A DNA stretch of 8,467 bases from Candidatus Dormiibacterota bacterium. Lineage in GTDB: Bacteria > Chloroflexota > Dormibacteria > Aeolococcales > Aeolococcaceae. A program made the translations under genes and the position numbers. Below the pieces are notes generated by a model. It made no database searches and was not told where the DNA came from. It saw only the letters and a program-made list of their open reading frames with translations. The DNA lies in assembly GCA_003170875.1 (NCBI GenBank), contig PMYJ01000046.1, positions 25,118 to 33,584 of the forward strand, given 5' to 3'. Shown piece by piece: positions 1 through 6,451 of the stretch (position 1 is the first letter of the stretch; the number at the start of each line of letters is the position of its first letter).

Positions 1-1037
1 CCCAGCATCAGCCGGTAGGCATGCGGACGCTCCGGAGAGGAGCAGACGGTGCATCCCTTGCCGATCAGCGAGGACTCGATCTTGCCATCGACACCGTCGA
101 TCACACTCCCCTCGAGAACGATGGAATGCTCGACCTCCGACTTGCGGATCGTGCAGTGATGATAGATGGAGGTGAACGGCCCGATGTACGCCTCCTCGAT
201 GATCGTCCCGGAGCCGATGATGGCAGGGCCGCGGATCAGGCAGTTGCGAAGCTGAGCTCCCGGCTGGATCACGACCTTGCCCTCGAGCCGCACGCCTTCG
301 CCGAGGGTCCCCTCGACCCGCGGCTCGAGCGTGTCGAGGATGATGCGGTTGGCCTCCAGCATGTCCTCCAGACGGCCCGTGTCCTTCCACCAGCCGCTGA
401 TGATGTGGGGCACCACGCGGGCTCCGTCGTCGATCATCCGCTGGATGGCGTCGGTGATCTCCAGCTCGCCGCGAGCACTGGGCTGGATGCGTTCGATGGC
501 GCTGAACACCGCGGGGGAGAAGAGGTAGACCCCCACCAGGGCCAGGTCACTGCGGGGCACCGGCGGCTTCTCGACCAGCCTGACCACCCGCCCATCCTCC
601 AACTCGGCCACACCGAAGCGCTGCGGCTCGGGCACCCTGGCCAGCAGGATCTCGGCGTCCGGCTGGAGCCGGCGGAACTCCTCGACGAACTCGGCGATCC
701 CGTCGCGGATCAGGTTGTCCCCGAGGTACATGACGAATCGGTCTTCGCCGATGAAGGATCTGGCAATGAGAACCGCGTGGGCGAGCCCCAGCGGTGCCTC
801 CTGGGGAATGAATGTTACCGAGGCGCCGAATCGGGACCCATCGCCGACCGCGGCTCTGACCTCCGGCCCGGTCTCACCGGTGATGATTCCGATCTCGGTG
901 ATGCCGGCGGCGACCACGGCCTCGATCCCGTAGAAGAGGATGGGCTTGTTGGCGACGGGCACCAGCTGCTTGGCGCTGGTGTGGGTGATGGGCCGGAGTC
1001 GAGTGCCCGTACCCCCACTCAGGATCAGCGCCTTCAC
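1..1037 (-). CDS. rmlA: Glucose-1-phosphate thymidylyltransferase, long (StrD/RmlA-long) form, 3' end cut by window edge
   Basis: Predicted to transfer dTMP from dTTP to glucose-1-phosphate, giving dTDP-glucose, the cytoplasmic entry step to dTDP-rhamnose and other deoxysugars. The visible 345 residues start at a GTG at 1037 behind a strong Shine-Dalgarno. The nucleotidyltransferase domain fills about residues 1-235: the nucleotide-binding signature GGTGTRLRP (8-16), the conserved Lys at 23 (SAKQLVP), QEAPLGLAHAV (79-89), the metal-binding YLGDN (104-108), VEKP (155-158), GELEITDAI (190-198) and GWWKDTG (215-221). Residues about 240-345 are the hexapeptide-like left-handed beta-helix tail that separates the long form from short RmlA. 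The family is usually about 355 residues and tends to end shortly after a LGD motif. Here the reading frame leaves the window at LML-G, so only some 10 residues should be missing. It is transcribed away from the exported repeat-protein gene. GlmU-like or other sugar nucleotidyltransferase specificity cannot be excluded from sequence alone, but the motifs fit dTDP-glucose synthesis best. Confidence 0.92.
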   Translation of the reverse strand, partial: MKALILSGGTGTRLRPITHTSAKQLVPVANKPILFYGIEAVVAAGITEIGIITGETGPEVRAAVGDGSRFGASVTFIPQEAPLGLAHAVLIARSFIGEDRFVMYLGDNLIRDGIAEFVEEFRRLQPDAEILLARVPEPQRFGVAELEDGRVVRLVEKPPVPRSDLALVGVYLFSPAVFSAIERIQPSARGELEITDAIQRMIDDGARVVPHIISGWWKDTGRLEDMLEANRIILDTLEPRVEGTLGEGVRLEGKVVIQPGAQLRNCLIRGPAIIGSGTIIEEAYIGPFTSIYHHCTIRKSEVEHSIVLEGSVIDGVDGKIESSLIGKGCTVCSSPERPHAYRLML

Positions 1038-1041
1038 CTGG

Positions 1042-1049
1042 TCACCTCC
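1042..1049 (-). promoter_or_regulatory. Strong Shine-Dalgarno of rmlA
   Basis: Read on the minus strand this is GGAGGTGA, an 8-base match to the anti-Shine-Dalgarno complement. Its GGAGG core ends 7 bases before the GTG at 1037. It decides the GTG start: the GTG inside the motif itself is out of frame, and no other in-frame start in the vicinity has such a site. Confidence 0.85.
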
Positions 1050-1113
1050 ATCTCGGGCGGTTCCCCGCCTCGGGGCGGACCCCAGCCGCACGCCCCCCGA
1101 CCGCGCGGACGCG

Positions 1114-1122
1114 ATGATAGCA
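1114..1122 (-). promoter_or_regulatory. Candidate extended -10 promoter element for rmlA
   Basis: On the minus strand the sequence is TGCTATCAT, which fits the extended -10 pattern TGn-TAnnnT. It is one of the few AT-bearing hexamers in this GC-rich spacer. Transcription would start near 1107 and give a leader of about 70 bases that carries the Shine-Dalgarno. No convincing -35 lies 17-18 bases upstream, which is tolerated for extended -10 promoters. This is motif matching by eye only. Confidence 0.35.
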
Positions 1123-1216
1123 GCGCTTGGCAGCCTGGGGCACACGCCGCAGGCGCGTCATACCCTCCGCTGTGGTCGCATGGTGTCGCGGTGTGACGCG
1201 GCGCACTGTGCAGGCG

Positions 1217-1243
1217 CTCGCAATCTTTGCGGGTGCTTGCGAG
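1217..1243. repeat. Inverted repeat, possible operator
   Basis: CTCGCAA (1217-1223) is matched by its perfect reverse complement TTGCGAG (1237-1243) with 13 bases between, so the half-sites are 20 bases start to start, about two helical turns. A second, nested dyad uses the same left arm: CGCAA-TCT-TTGCG (1219-1231). The position between two divergent genes suits a regulator-binding site. An RNA hairpin is also possible if the region is transcribed. No known regulator is recognised. Confidence 0.4.
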
Positions 1244-1447
1244 TTGTGACAGCCGGGATGGCATCCGCTGACGGTCGTGTTGCATCTCCGCCGATCGGTA
1301 CCGTCGCGGTTGCATTGTCGGCTGCATGCGCCCGAGTGACAGTCTCCGACGCGACCTCCACGTCACCGATCCCGAAAGCATCAAGCGGGCCGTAAGCGGC
1401 GTTCGTGATGCCGGTTGGGCCGGCCTGAGTTGGTGATCGCCCGTCTC

Positions 1448-3583
1448 ATGCGCGCTGGGCGAGGCCGCGGGCTCCTCGCCATCGGAGTTGTGACCATCAC
1501 CATGGTGAGCTTGGGGACACGCGCCGCACCCGTGTCGGCACAGGCGGTTTCAACCCTCTGGGGCATCGACACGCTGGACAACATCCAAGTGGACAACGAC
1601 CTGAGCGAGACGCAGTCTACCCTGGGAGCCCTTCCCCAGTTTGCCGGACAGTACCTGGTGTGGGGTGGTGAGACACCGCTGACGAGCGCCGATGCCCAGT
1701 TCATCTCGAGTTCGGGTGTAGCCATCCTCCTGATCGACAGCCCCAACCAGGACTTCGGCGAGCAGACACAGGGCGACCCGAACCCGATCGGCCCGGGACC
1801 GCAAGGCACCGCGGACGCACAGCAGGCAATAGCGCGGGCACAGAGTCTGGGCGTGCCGACAGGGACGGCCATCTTCCGCGATGTGGAGGCTGGCTCTCCC
1901 ATCACCACCGACTACATCGACTACTACTACTCTGCGTTTCAGGGAAGCAGATACGTCCCCGGTTTCTATGAGAACCCCAATGGTGGCACGGACCAACCCT
2001 TCAACTCGCAGTATTGCGCAGCGGTGCAGAACAACTCCGTGATCGGATCCGTGCCGCTGTGGTCAAGTTCACCGGAGAAGCAGTCCTACACCCCGTACGC
2101 GTCGCAGACTCCCGCCTGGACTGGGTCTGGGTTTCCGGGAACGCCCAGCTGCGACAACAACACGGTGGCGTGGCAGTACCTTGAACGAGGTATTAACTCC
2201 GGCAGTTGGCCAGGTGACGCCCCTAACGTTGACGTCGACGAGTTCAACGCCGCCTACTCGAGCCTGTTGTGGGATGGCCCGCTCAGCCCGGGCACTTACA
2301 CGCCGGTAGGTCCCGGCGCCTACACGGCGCTACAGCCGTTCCGGGTATGTGACACACGGAGCGGCAACTCCACCGAGTGCTCGGGCAGCCCACTGGGCCA
2401 GGGCCAGAGCATGAACGTCCAGGTCACCGGCGTCACCAGCCCACTGGGCCAGTCGGTGCCCTCCACCGCGCAGTCCGTGGTCCTCAACGTGACCGCCATC
2501 AGCGGCACCGCCGGCACCTTCCTCAGCGTCTTCCCCACCGGCTCCTCCCTGCCCACCGCGTCCAACCTCAACGTCAACGCCGAGACCACCCAGGCCAACC
2601 TGGTGGTCGCCGCCCTTGGGACCGGCGGCCAGGTCTCTATCTACAACTCCCTGGGCTCTATCAACGTCGCTGTCGACGTCGAGGGCTACTTCGCCGCGCC
2701 CGCGGGGTCGTCCTCAGTCCCCGGCCTCTTCCACACCATCGCTCCGCTGCGCATCTGCGACACCCGCCGGGGCACCGGCACCCTCTGCTCGGGGAGTTCG
2801 GCGGACAACCTCCTCGGGGCCGGCCAGTGGACCAGGGTGGTGGTCTCCGGATGCCCCACCGGCAACCCCTCCTGCACCGCCTCGGTCCCCACCAACGGGA
2901 CCGCCGAGGCCGTCGCCCTCAACCTCACTGCCGTCTCCGGCACCTCCTTCACCTACATGAGCGTGGTCCCCCCCAACAGTGAGGACCAGTGCCCCAGCGG
3001 TACCCCTGGCTTCTCCAACCTCAACCTCAACGCCCAGACCAACCTGCCCAACCGGGTGATCGTGCCGCTGGGCCCCGACCAGGACGTCTGCGTCTACAAC
3101 TCACTGGGCTCCAACAACTTCGTCCTCGATGTCAACGGCTGGTTCGGCGACGGCAGCGAGACCTCCCAGGGCGCCTCCTTCTACGCCGCCCCGGGCCTGC
3201 GCATCTGTGACACCCGCAGCGCCGCCACCACCGGCTACACCACCGAGTGCTCCGGCGACACCGTCGGTTCCGGCCAGGTGCTCCCCATCCAGGTGGCCGG
3301 GGTGGACGGCATCCCCGCCGCCGGGGGCAGCTCCCCACCCGTGGCGATCATCGCCAACGTCACCGCCGTCAACGGCACCTCCTTCACCTACTTCACCCTC
3401 TACCCAGCCGACAGCCCCTCCACCCCCAACGCCTCTGACCTCAACGTGGACGCCCAGCAGAACACCCCCAACCTCACCATCGTCCAGCTGGCCCAGACGG
3501 GAGCCCACGTCGGCGCCGTCGACCTCTACAACTCGCTCGGGACCATCAACGCCATCCTCGACGTCGCCGGCTGGTTCCAATAG
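1448..3583 (+). CDS. Exported Rv2525c-like (DUF1906) glycoside-hydrolase-like protein with three C-terminal surface repeats
   Basis: With the ATG at 1448 the protein has 711 residues. Residues 1-33 look like a Sec signal peptide: a basic start (MRAGRGRG), a hydrophobic core (9-23) and a likely cleavage after AQA (31-33). Residues about 37-283 match the Rv2525c-like glycoside-hydrolase-like family: an opening WGIDT (38-42), an acidic pair in FRDVE (D145, E147) at a strand end where TIM-barrel hydrolases keep catalytic acids, YYSAFQG, and a closing NVDVDEF (260-266). Residues 297-710 are three tandem repeats, the last ending one residue before the C-terminus, so there is no sortase signal or anchor helix. 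The likely location is the cell surface or medium. Enzymatic activity is unproven in this family; roles in wall or polysaccharide remodelling are inferred. The start is uncertain: the frame opens at TTG 1415 and GTG 1433 is possible. ATG 1448 is chosen because it gives a clean signal peptide and has GGTGATC (1432-1438) upstream. The gene is divergent from rmlA and convergent with the glycosyltransferase operon. Confidence 0.82.
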   Translation: MRAGRGRGLLAIGVVTITMVSLGTRAAPVSAQAVSTLWGIDTLDNIQVDNDLSETQSTLGALPQFAGQYLVWGGETPLTSADAQFISSSGVAILLIDSPNQDFGEQTQGDPNPIGPGPQGTADAQQAIARAQSLGVPTGTAIFRDVEAGSPITTDYIDYYYSAFQGSRYVPGFYENPNGGTDQPFNSQYCAAVQNNSVIGSVPLWSSSPEKQSYTPYASQTPAWTGSGFPGTPSCDNNTVAWQYLERGINSGSWPGDAPNVDVDEFNAAYSSLLWDGPLSPGTYTPVGPGAYTALQPFRVCDTRSGNSTECSGSPLGQGQSMNVQVTGVTSPLGQSVPSTAQSVVLNVTAISGTAGTFLSVFPTGSSLPTASNLNVNAETTQANLVVAALGTGGQVSIYNSLGSINVAVDVEGYFAAPAGSSSVPGLFHTIAPLRICDTRRGTGTLCSGSSADNLLGAGQWTRVVVSGCPTGNPSCTASVPTNGTAEAVALNLTAVSGTSFTYMSVVPPNSEDQCPSGTPGFSNLNLNAQTNLPNRVIVPLGPDQDVCVYNSLGSNNFVLDVNGWFGDGSETSQGASFYAAPGLRICDTRSAATTGYTTECSGDTVGSGQVLPIQVAGVDGIPAAGGSSPPVAIIANVTAVNGTSFTYFTLYPADSPSTPNASDLNVDAQQNTPNLTIVQLAQTGAHVGAVDLYNSLGTINAILDVAGWFQ
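2336..3577 (+). repeat. Three tandem protein repeats in the exported protein
   Basis: Three in-frame copies lie at 2336-2692 (residues 297-415), 2744-3145 (433-566) and 3191-3577 (582-710). Each opens with a P-x(0-1)-[FL]R[VI]CDTR motif, has a second cysteine in a CSG motif 10, 10 and 14 residues later, a central LNVTA[VI]-type or LNLTAV strand, S[ND]LN[VL][ND]AQ-like, then YNSLG and a closing DV.G[YW]F. Copy 2 carries four additional cysteines (in GCPTGNPSC, DQCPSG and DVCVYN). The cysteine pairs suggest a disulfide per repeat, consistent with export. Similar repeats occur in secreted proteins of actinobacteria and relatives. Their function is unknown to me; a carbohydrate- or wall-binding beta-domain is a reasonable guess. 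Confidence 0.85.
2386..2452 (+). repeat. 16-base perfect direct repeat inside protein repeat 1
   Basis: CAGCCCACTGGGCCAG occurs at 2386-2401 and again at 2437-2452, exactly 51 bases (17 codons) apart. Both copies read in frame as the tail of a codon for G or T followed by SPLGQ. The protein thus contains SPLGQ twice, bracketing the strand MNVQVTGV. Repeats 2 and 3 do not have the second copy, so it looks like a local in-frame duplication or gene-conversion scar specific to copy 1. Confidence 0.75.
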
Positions 3584-3605
3584 CCCCGCCCCTGTCGGCG
3601 GATCA

Positions 3606-3627
3606 CGGCCTGCCCCGGGGCCGGCCG
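3606..3627. terminator. GC-rich dyad in the convergent gap, weak terminator candidate
   Basis: The 63-base gap between two convergent stop codons (3583 and 3647) contains CGGCC (3606-3610) and its complement GGCCG (3623-3627), with an alternative GGCC/GGCC pairing inside. Placement suits a bidirectional terminator, but there is no T-tract on either side and the loop region is itself self-complementary, so this is not a convincing intrinsic terminator. Rho-dependent termination or overlapping transcript ends are equally possible. Confidence 0.22.
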
Positions 3628-3646
3628 CAGCCGTCCGATGGCGCGC

Positions 3647-6451
3647 TCAGGAGCGGGGACGCCGGGAACTCCGGGGTGGGATCCGGAGCGTGAGCGGCCG
3701 CGGCCAGGCCACGTGCGGACCCAGGAAGGCGTCTCGGAGCCGGTCCTCCTCACCCCAGCGGATACGGAAGCGGCGGTAGTCGTCCTCCGGTGCGAGATTC
3801 CCGCGGCTGGAGCCCTCGTCGTGCTGGAGCTCGGCGAGCGGGGTCATGACCACGCGCCACCCCGCCCGCCAGAGGCGGAGGCAGAAGTCGACGTCGTTGA
3901 AGGCGACGGGCAAGCCCTCATCGAAGCCGCCGACCGCATCCCACGCCTCCCGCCGGACCATCATGCAGGCGGCCGTGACCGCGCTGCAGGCGCGCACCGC
4001 CGACCAGCCGAGGTCGAGGTTGGCGGCCACCCGGCCGATGCCGATGCCGATGCCCTCGTGCTGCACCCGCCCGTCGCCGAAGACGAGCCGGGCGCCCACC
4101 GCGCCGACGCCAGGGCGTCCGCACCACTCCAGCATCGCCTCCAGCCAGCCGGGGGTGCGCACCACCGTGTCGTTGTTGAGCAGGACGACAAAGGGGGCGG
4201 TGGTGGCCGCCACCCCCCGGTTGACGATCGCCGAGAAGTTGAAGGCACCGGGGTGTGTCAGGACCCGGTGGGGCAGCTGGGAGAGGTATTCCAGCGTCTT
4301 CCCCTCGCCGCTGTCGTTGTCGACGACGACCACGCGACGTCGCGGGTGGGTGCTGACCTCCAGGCTGTCGAGGCAGCGGCGGAGAAGCTCGTGCCGGTCC
4401 CGGGTGGGGATGACGATGTCCACCTCCTGGGGAGGTCCGGGGTAGAACCTGACGTCGGTGACCCCCGGCTCCCGCCCCGTCTCGACCTGGGCACCGGGAT
4501 ACCTGGAGCTGACCCAGGCCTCGAGGCAGGGGCGGCGGGATGCGGCGGGCAGCTCGTGCGCGGAACCTGCCGGTCGGGAGAGGGCCACAGCGGGGAGACG
4601 GCGCGGGTCCCGCACGTGCTCGGAGGCGCGGAGCAACTGCGCGTAGGTCTCCGCGGGGGCGTCGCCCTCCCGCCACCCCCCGGCGCGTTCCACGAGGTCG
4701 AGGCGCTGCAGCACCAGGCCCCCCATCTGGTCACGCCCCAGCAGCAGCTCCGGCGACCAGCCGTAGACGAGATGCGGGGTGTGGCGCCGGCCCCCGGCGT
4801 CGATCTCGTCCCAGTCCGTGTAGATCAGGTCGCAGTCGGGGGCTTTCCGGAGGGCCTCCGCCACCGCCAGCAGCCCATGGCGGGTCACCCGGGATCCCGG
4901 GGCGATGACGGCGACGTACTCGCCCCGCTCGGGACGCGCTGCATCGAGCAGGGAGGGCCCCCAGTGGACGCCGGGCTGGCGGGGCGTCCAGGTGACGCGC
5001 CCGTCGGCGGGCGTCGCGCCAGCACCGGGATCGACGTACGCCGCGGCTCGCCACCACTCGTAGGGCTGGTCCTGAAGGGATCGCAAGGTTGCACGGACCG
5101 CGCCTTCGTCGCCAGGCTGGGAGGGGATGAGGAGAACGATCGAGACGGGCGCTCTCCCCGACCGGGCCTCGTCCGCCAGCTGCCGAAGCCCGCGGCCGTC
5201 CGGCTCGGTCCGGCTTCGCCAGCGGCGGTACTGGACATCCAGGGGCACCCGGCTGGGCCCCGTCCCACGGTGCGGCGGTTGGCGTGGCGATCGCAGCCGG
5301 CGGAGCACGCCGGCCGCACCCTCCCGGCGCCACAGCCGCACCGCGCGGCCCCCCGGCACGCGCGCGCCGACCCGCCGGAGGCTCTCCAGCCTGACATGGT
5401 CCCTGCGCACCTGATTGAGCAGGTCGTCGCTGAGGCTCTGGGCGGCCCGGAGGGCGCGTGACTGGACCTGCAGCGCCTCGAGCTCGGTGGCCGGCGGGAG
5501 TGGGGGACGCGCCGCAGCCACGGGCTGCGACGGTGGCAGTGGGCGGCGCTCCGCGCGGAGGATGGCCGCGGCCACGACCGCGTCAAGGTCGCCCCCGGCC
5601 GGCGGCGGATCGAAGTCCCGCAGGGCATCGCCCCACTTGGCGATGAAGCGCCTTCCGTTGCGGATGGCGACCCTCGTCCGCAGGTCATCTGGCAGGCTGG
5701 CACCGCCATGGTGCACGAGGCGGGCCCCGGGCGCGTAGACGGTGCGGAACCCGTGGGCTCGCAGCGCGAGGCAGAGGTCGACATCCTCGTGGTAGGCGGG
5801 GAAGTACCTCTCGTCGAAGCCGCCCACGGCGTCCCATGCCTCGCGCGTGACCAGCAGACCGCACCCGGAGCAGTAGTCGACTTCCCGGACCCGGTCGTAC
5901 GCCGGTGAGCCCGGAGCGAGGCCACGGCCCACCTGGTGGGTCCCGGCGTCCCGCCACAGGACGGATCCCGCCTCCTGGAGACTGCCATCGGCTGCCAGCA
6001 GCCGGCTGCCAACGGCTCCGACCCGGGGCTCGCCCTGCGCCACGTCGACGAGGGCCTGGAGCCAGCCCGCCTCGACCTCGGTGTCGTCGTTGAGGAAGAC
6101 GAGGTGCCGGCCACGGGCGAATCGGGCCCCCCAGTTGCATCCGCCCGCGAAGCCGAGGTTGACGGGGCAGGGGACGACCACCAGCGACTCCCGGTGGGCC
6201 AGCGCGGCCAGGGTCTCCACGGGTGTCCCATTGCCCACGACCACGATCTCGTGCGGCGGAGCCTCCGGGAGCGCGACGAGAGATTCCAGACAGGAGACCA
6301 GGCGGTCGACCTCATCCATCACCAGGATGATCACGGAGGCAACCGGGGTCTCGGCCACTCGGTTCCCCCGCCACACCAGGTCCGCCGGGGACGGGGCGCC
6401 CCTGCCTGCGGGCCGCGTTGACGCGGATGCCGGGCGTCGCTCCTCAGGCAT
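3647..6451 (-). CDS. Three-module family 2 glycosyltransferase (934 residues)
   Basis: A large, apparently cytoplasmic protein with no signal peptide or membrane helix. Module 1 (about 36-275) is a complete GT2 domain: SVIILV start, VNLGFAGGCNWGA (97-109), the metal-binding NDDTE (121-125) and YHEDVDLCL (220-228) holding the likely catalytic base. Residues 280-430 are a Pro/Arg-rich linker with a helical, heptad-like stretch (about 322-362). Module 2 (about 436-640) resembles the first half of known double-GT2 proteins (DLIYTDWDEID at 541-551, YGWSPELLL at 563-571), but where the family has a DHDD-type motif it reads VIAPGS (515-520). Module 3 (about 677-900) is again complete: VDIVIPTRDRHELL, VVDNDS (709-714), LLNNDT (757-762), SAVTAACMMVRREAWDAVGGFDE (split around 823-845) and AFNDVDFCLRL (850-860). 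It is probably a polysaccharide-chain glycosyltransferase, perhaps a rhamnosyltransferase given the neighbours; donor and linkage cannot be read from sequence. ATG 6451 lies inside the end of the upstream gene and has no good Shine-Dalgarno. Confidence 0.9.
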   Translation of the reverse strand: MPEERRPASASTRPAGRGAPSPADLVWRGNRVAETPVASVIILVMDEVDRLVSCLESLVALPEAPPHEIVVVGNGTPVETLAALAHRESLVVVPCPVNLGFAGGCNWGARFARGRHLVFLNDDTEVEAGWLQALVDVAQGEPRVGAVGSRLLAADGSLQEAGSVLWRDAGTHQVGRGLAPGSPAYDRVREVDYCSGCGLLVTREAWDAVGGFDERYFPAYHEDVDLCLALRAHGFRTVYAPGARLVHHGGASLPDDLRTRVAIRNGRRFIAKWGDALRDFDPPPAGGDLDAVVAAAILRAERRPLPPSQPVAAARPPLPPATELEALQVQSRALRAAQSLSDDLLNQVRRDHVRLESLRRVGARVPGGRAVRLWRREGAAGVLRRLRSPRQPPHRGTGPSRVPLDVQYRRWRSRTEPDGRGLRQLADEARSGRAPVSIVLLIPSQPGDEGAVRATLRSLQDQPYEWWRAAAYVDPGAGATPADGRVTWTPRQPGVHWGPSLLDAARPERGEYVAVIAPGSRVTRHGLLAVAEALRKAPDCDLIYTDWDEIDAGGRRHTPHLVYGWSPELLLGRDQMGGLVLQRLDLVERAGGWREGDAPAETYAQLLRASEHVRDPRRLPAVALSRPAGSAHELPAASRRPCLEAWVSSRYPGAQVETGREPGVTDVRFYPGPPQEVDIVIPTRDRHELLRRCLDSLEVSTHPRRRVVVVDNDSGEGKTLEYLSQLPHRVLTHPGAFNFSAIVNRGVAATTAPFVVLLNNDTVVRTPGWLEAMLEWCGRPGVGAVGARLVFGDGRVQHEGIGIGIGRVAANLDLGWSAVRACSAVTAACMMVRREAWDAVGGFDEGLPVAFNDVDFCLRLWRAGWRVVMTPLAELQHDEGSSRGNLAPEDDYRRFRIRWGEEDRLRDAFLGPHVAWPRPLTLRIPPRSSRRPRS
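6444..6451 (-). promoter_or_regulatory. Stop/start overlap coupling the two glycosyltransferase genes
   Basis: On the minus strand the eight bases ATGCCTGA contain the start of the three-module gene (ATG, 6451-6449) and the stop of the upstream gene (TGA, 6446-6444). The bases upstream of the ATG are a run of G and C without a recognisable Shine-Dalgarno, so translation by termination-reinitiation is likely and would keep the two proteins in fixed proportion. Confidence 0.75.

Larger units (their letters stand above)
1038..1447. other. Divergent intergenic region between rmlA and the exported repeat-protein gene
   Basis: About 410 bases with no credible gene; the open frames here have no homology that I recognise and no good ribosome-binding sites. 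It must hold the promoters for both flanking genes. Visible elements are the rmlA Shine-Dalgarno and extended -10 candidate; a short hairpin in the rmlA leader (CCCCG-CCT-CGGGG, 1063-1075); an inverted repeat at 1217-1243; and two copies of GTTGCAT exactly 30 bases apart (1279-1285 and 1309-1315). No clear -35/-10 pair could be seen for the plus-strand gene; TACCGT at 1299-1304 is the only TAnnnT hexamer worth noting, and it lacks a properly spaced -35. Confidence 0.6.

Noticed and set aside
1063..1075. Hairpin in the rmlA leader as a possible riboswitch or attenuator
   Set aside because: The stem is only five base pairs with a three-base loop and no larger conserved fold or T-tract can be seen; it is recorded only as a spacer element.
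21..1196. 391-codon open frame on the plus strand, opposite rmlA
   Set aside because: It is the antisense of a well-supported nucleotidyltransferase gene; its translation is an Asp/Gly/Arg/Pro-rich string with no recognisable motif, as expected in GC-rich DNA.
940..1395. Open frames in the divergent spacer on both strands (plus 940-1395, minus 1034-1384 and 1158-1361)
   Set aside because: They overlap the rmlA start or the promoter region, have no recognisable domain, and their codon positions show no coding-like pattern by eye.
1415..1447. TTG start at 1415 for the exported protein
   Set aside because: It adds 11 residues in front of an otherwise well-formed signal peptide and uses the rarest start codon; ATG 1448 fits better, though GTG 1433 cannot be excluded.
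3638..5461. 607-codon open frame on the plus strand, opposite the three-module glycosyltransferase
   Set aside because: The minus strand has clear GT2 motifs throughout this span. The plus-strand product has biased composition, no motif and no ribosome-binding site that I can see.
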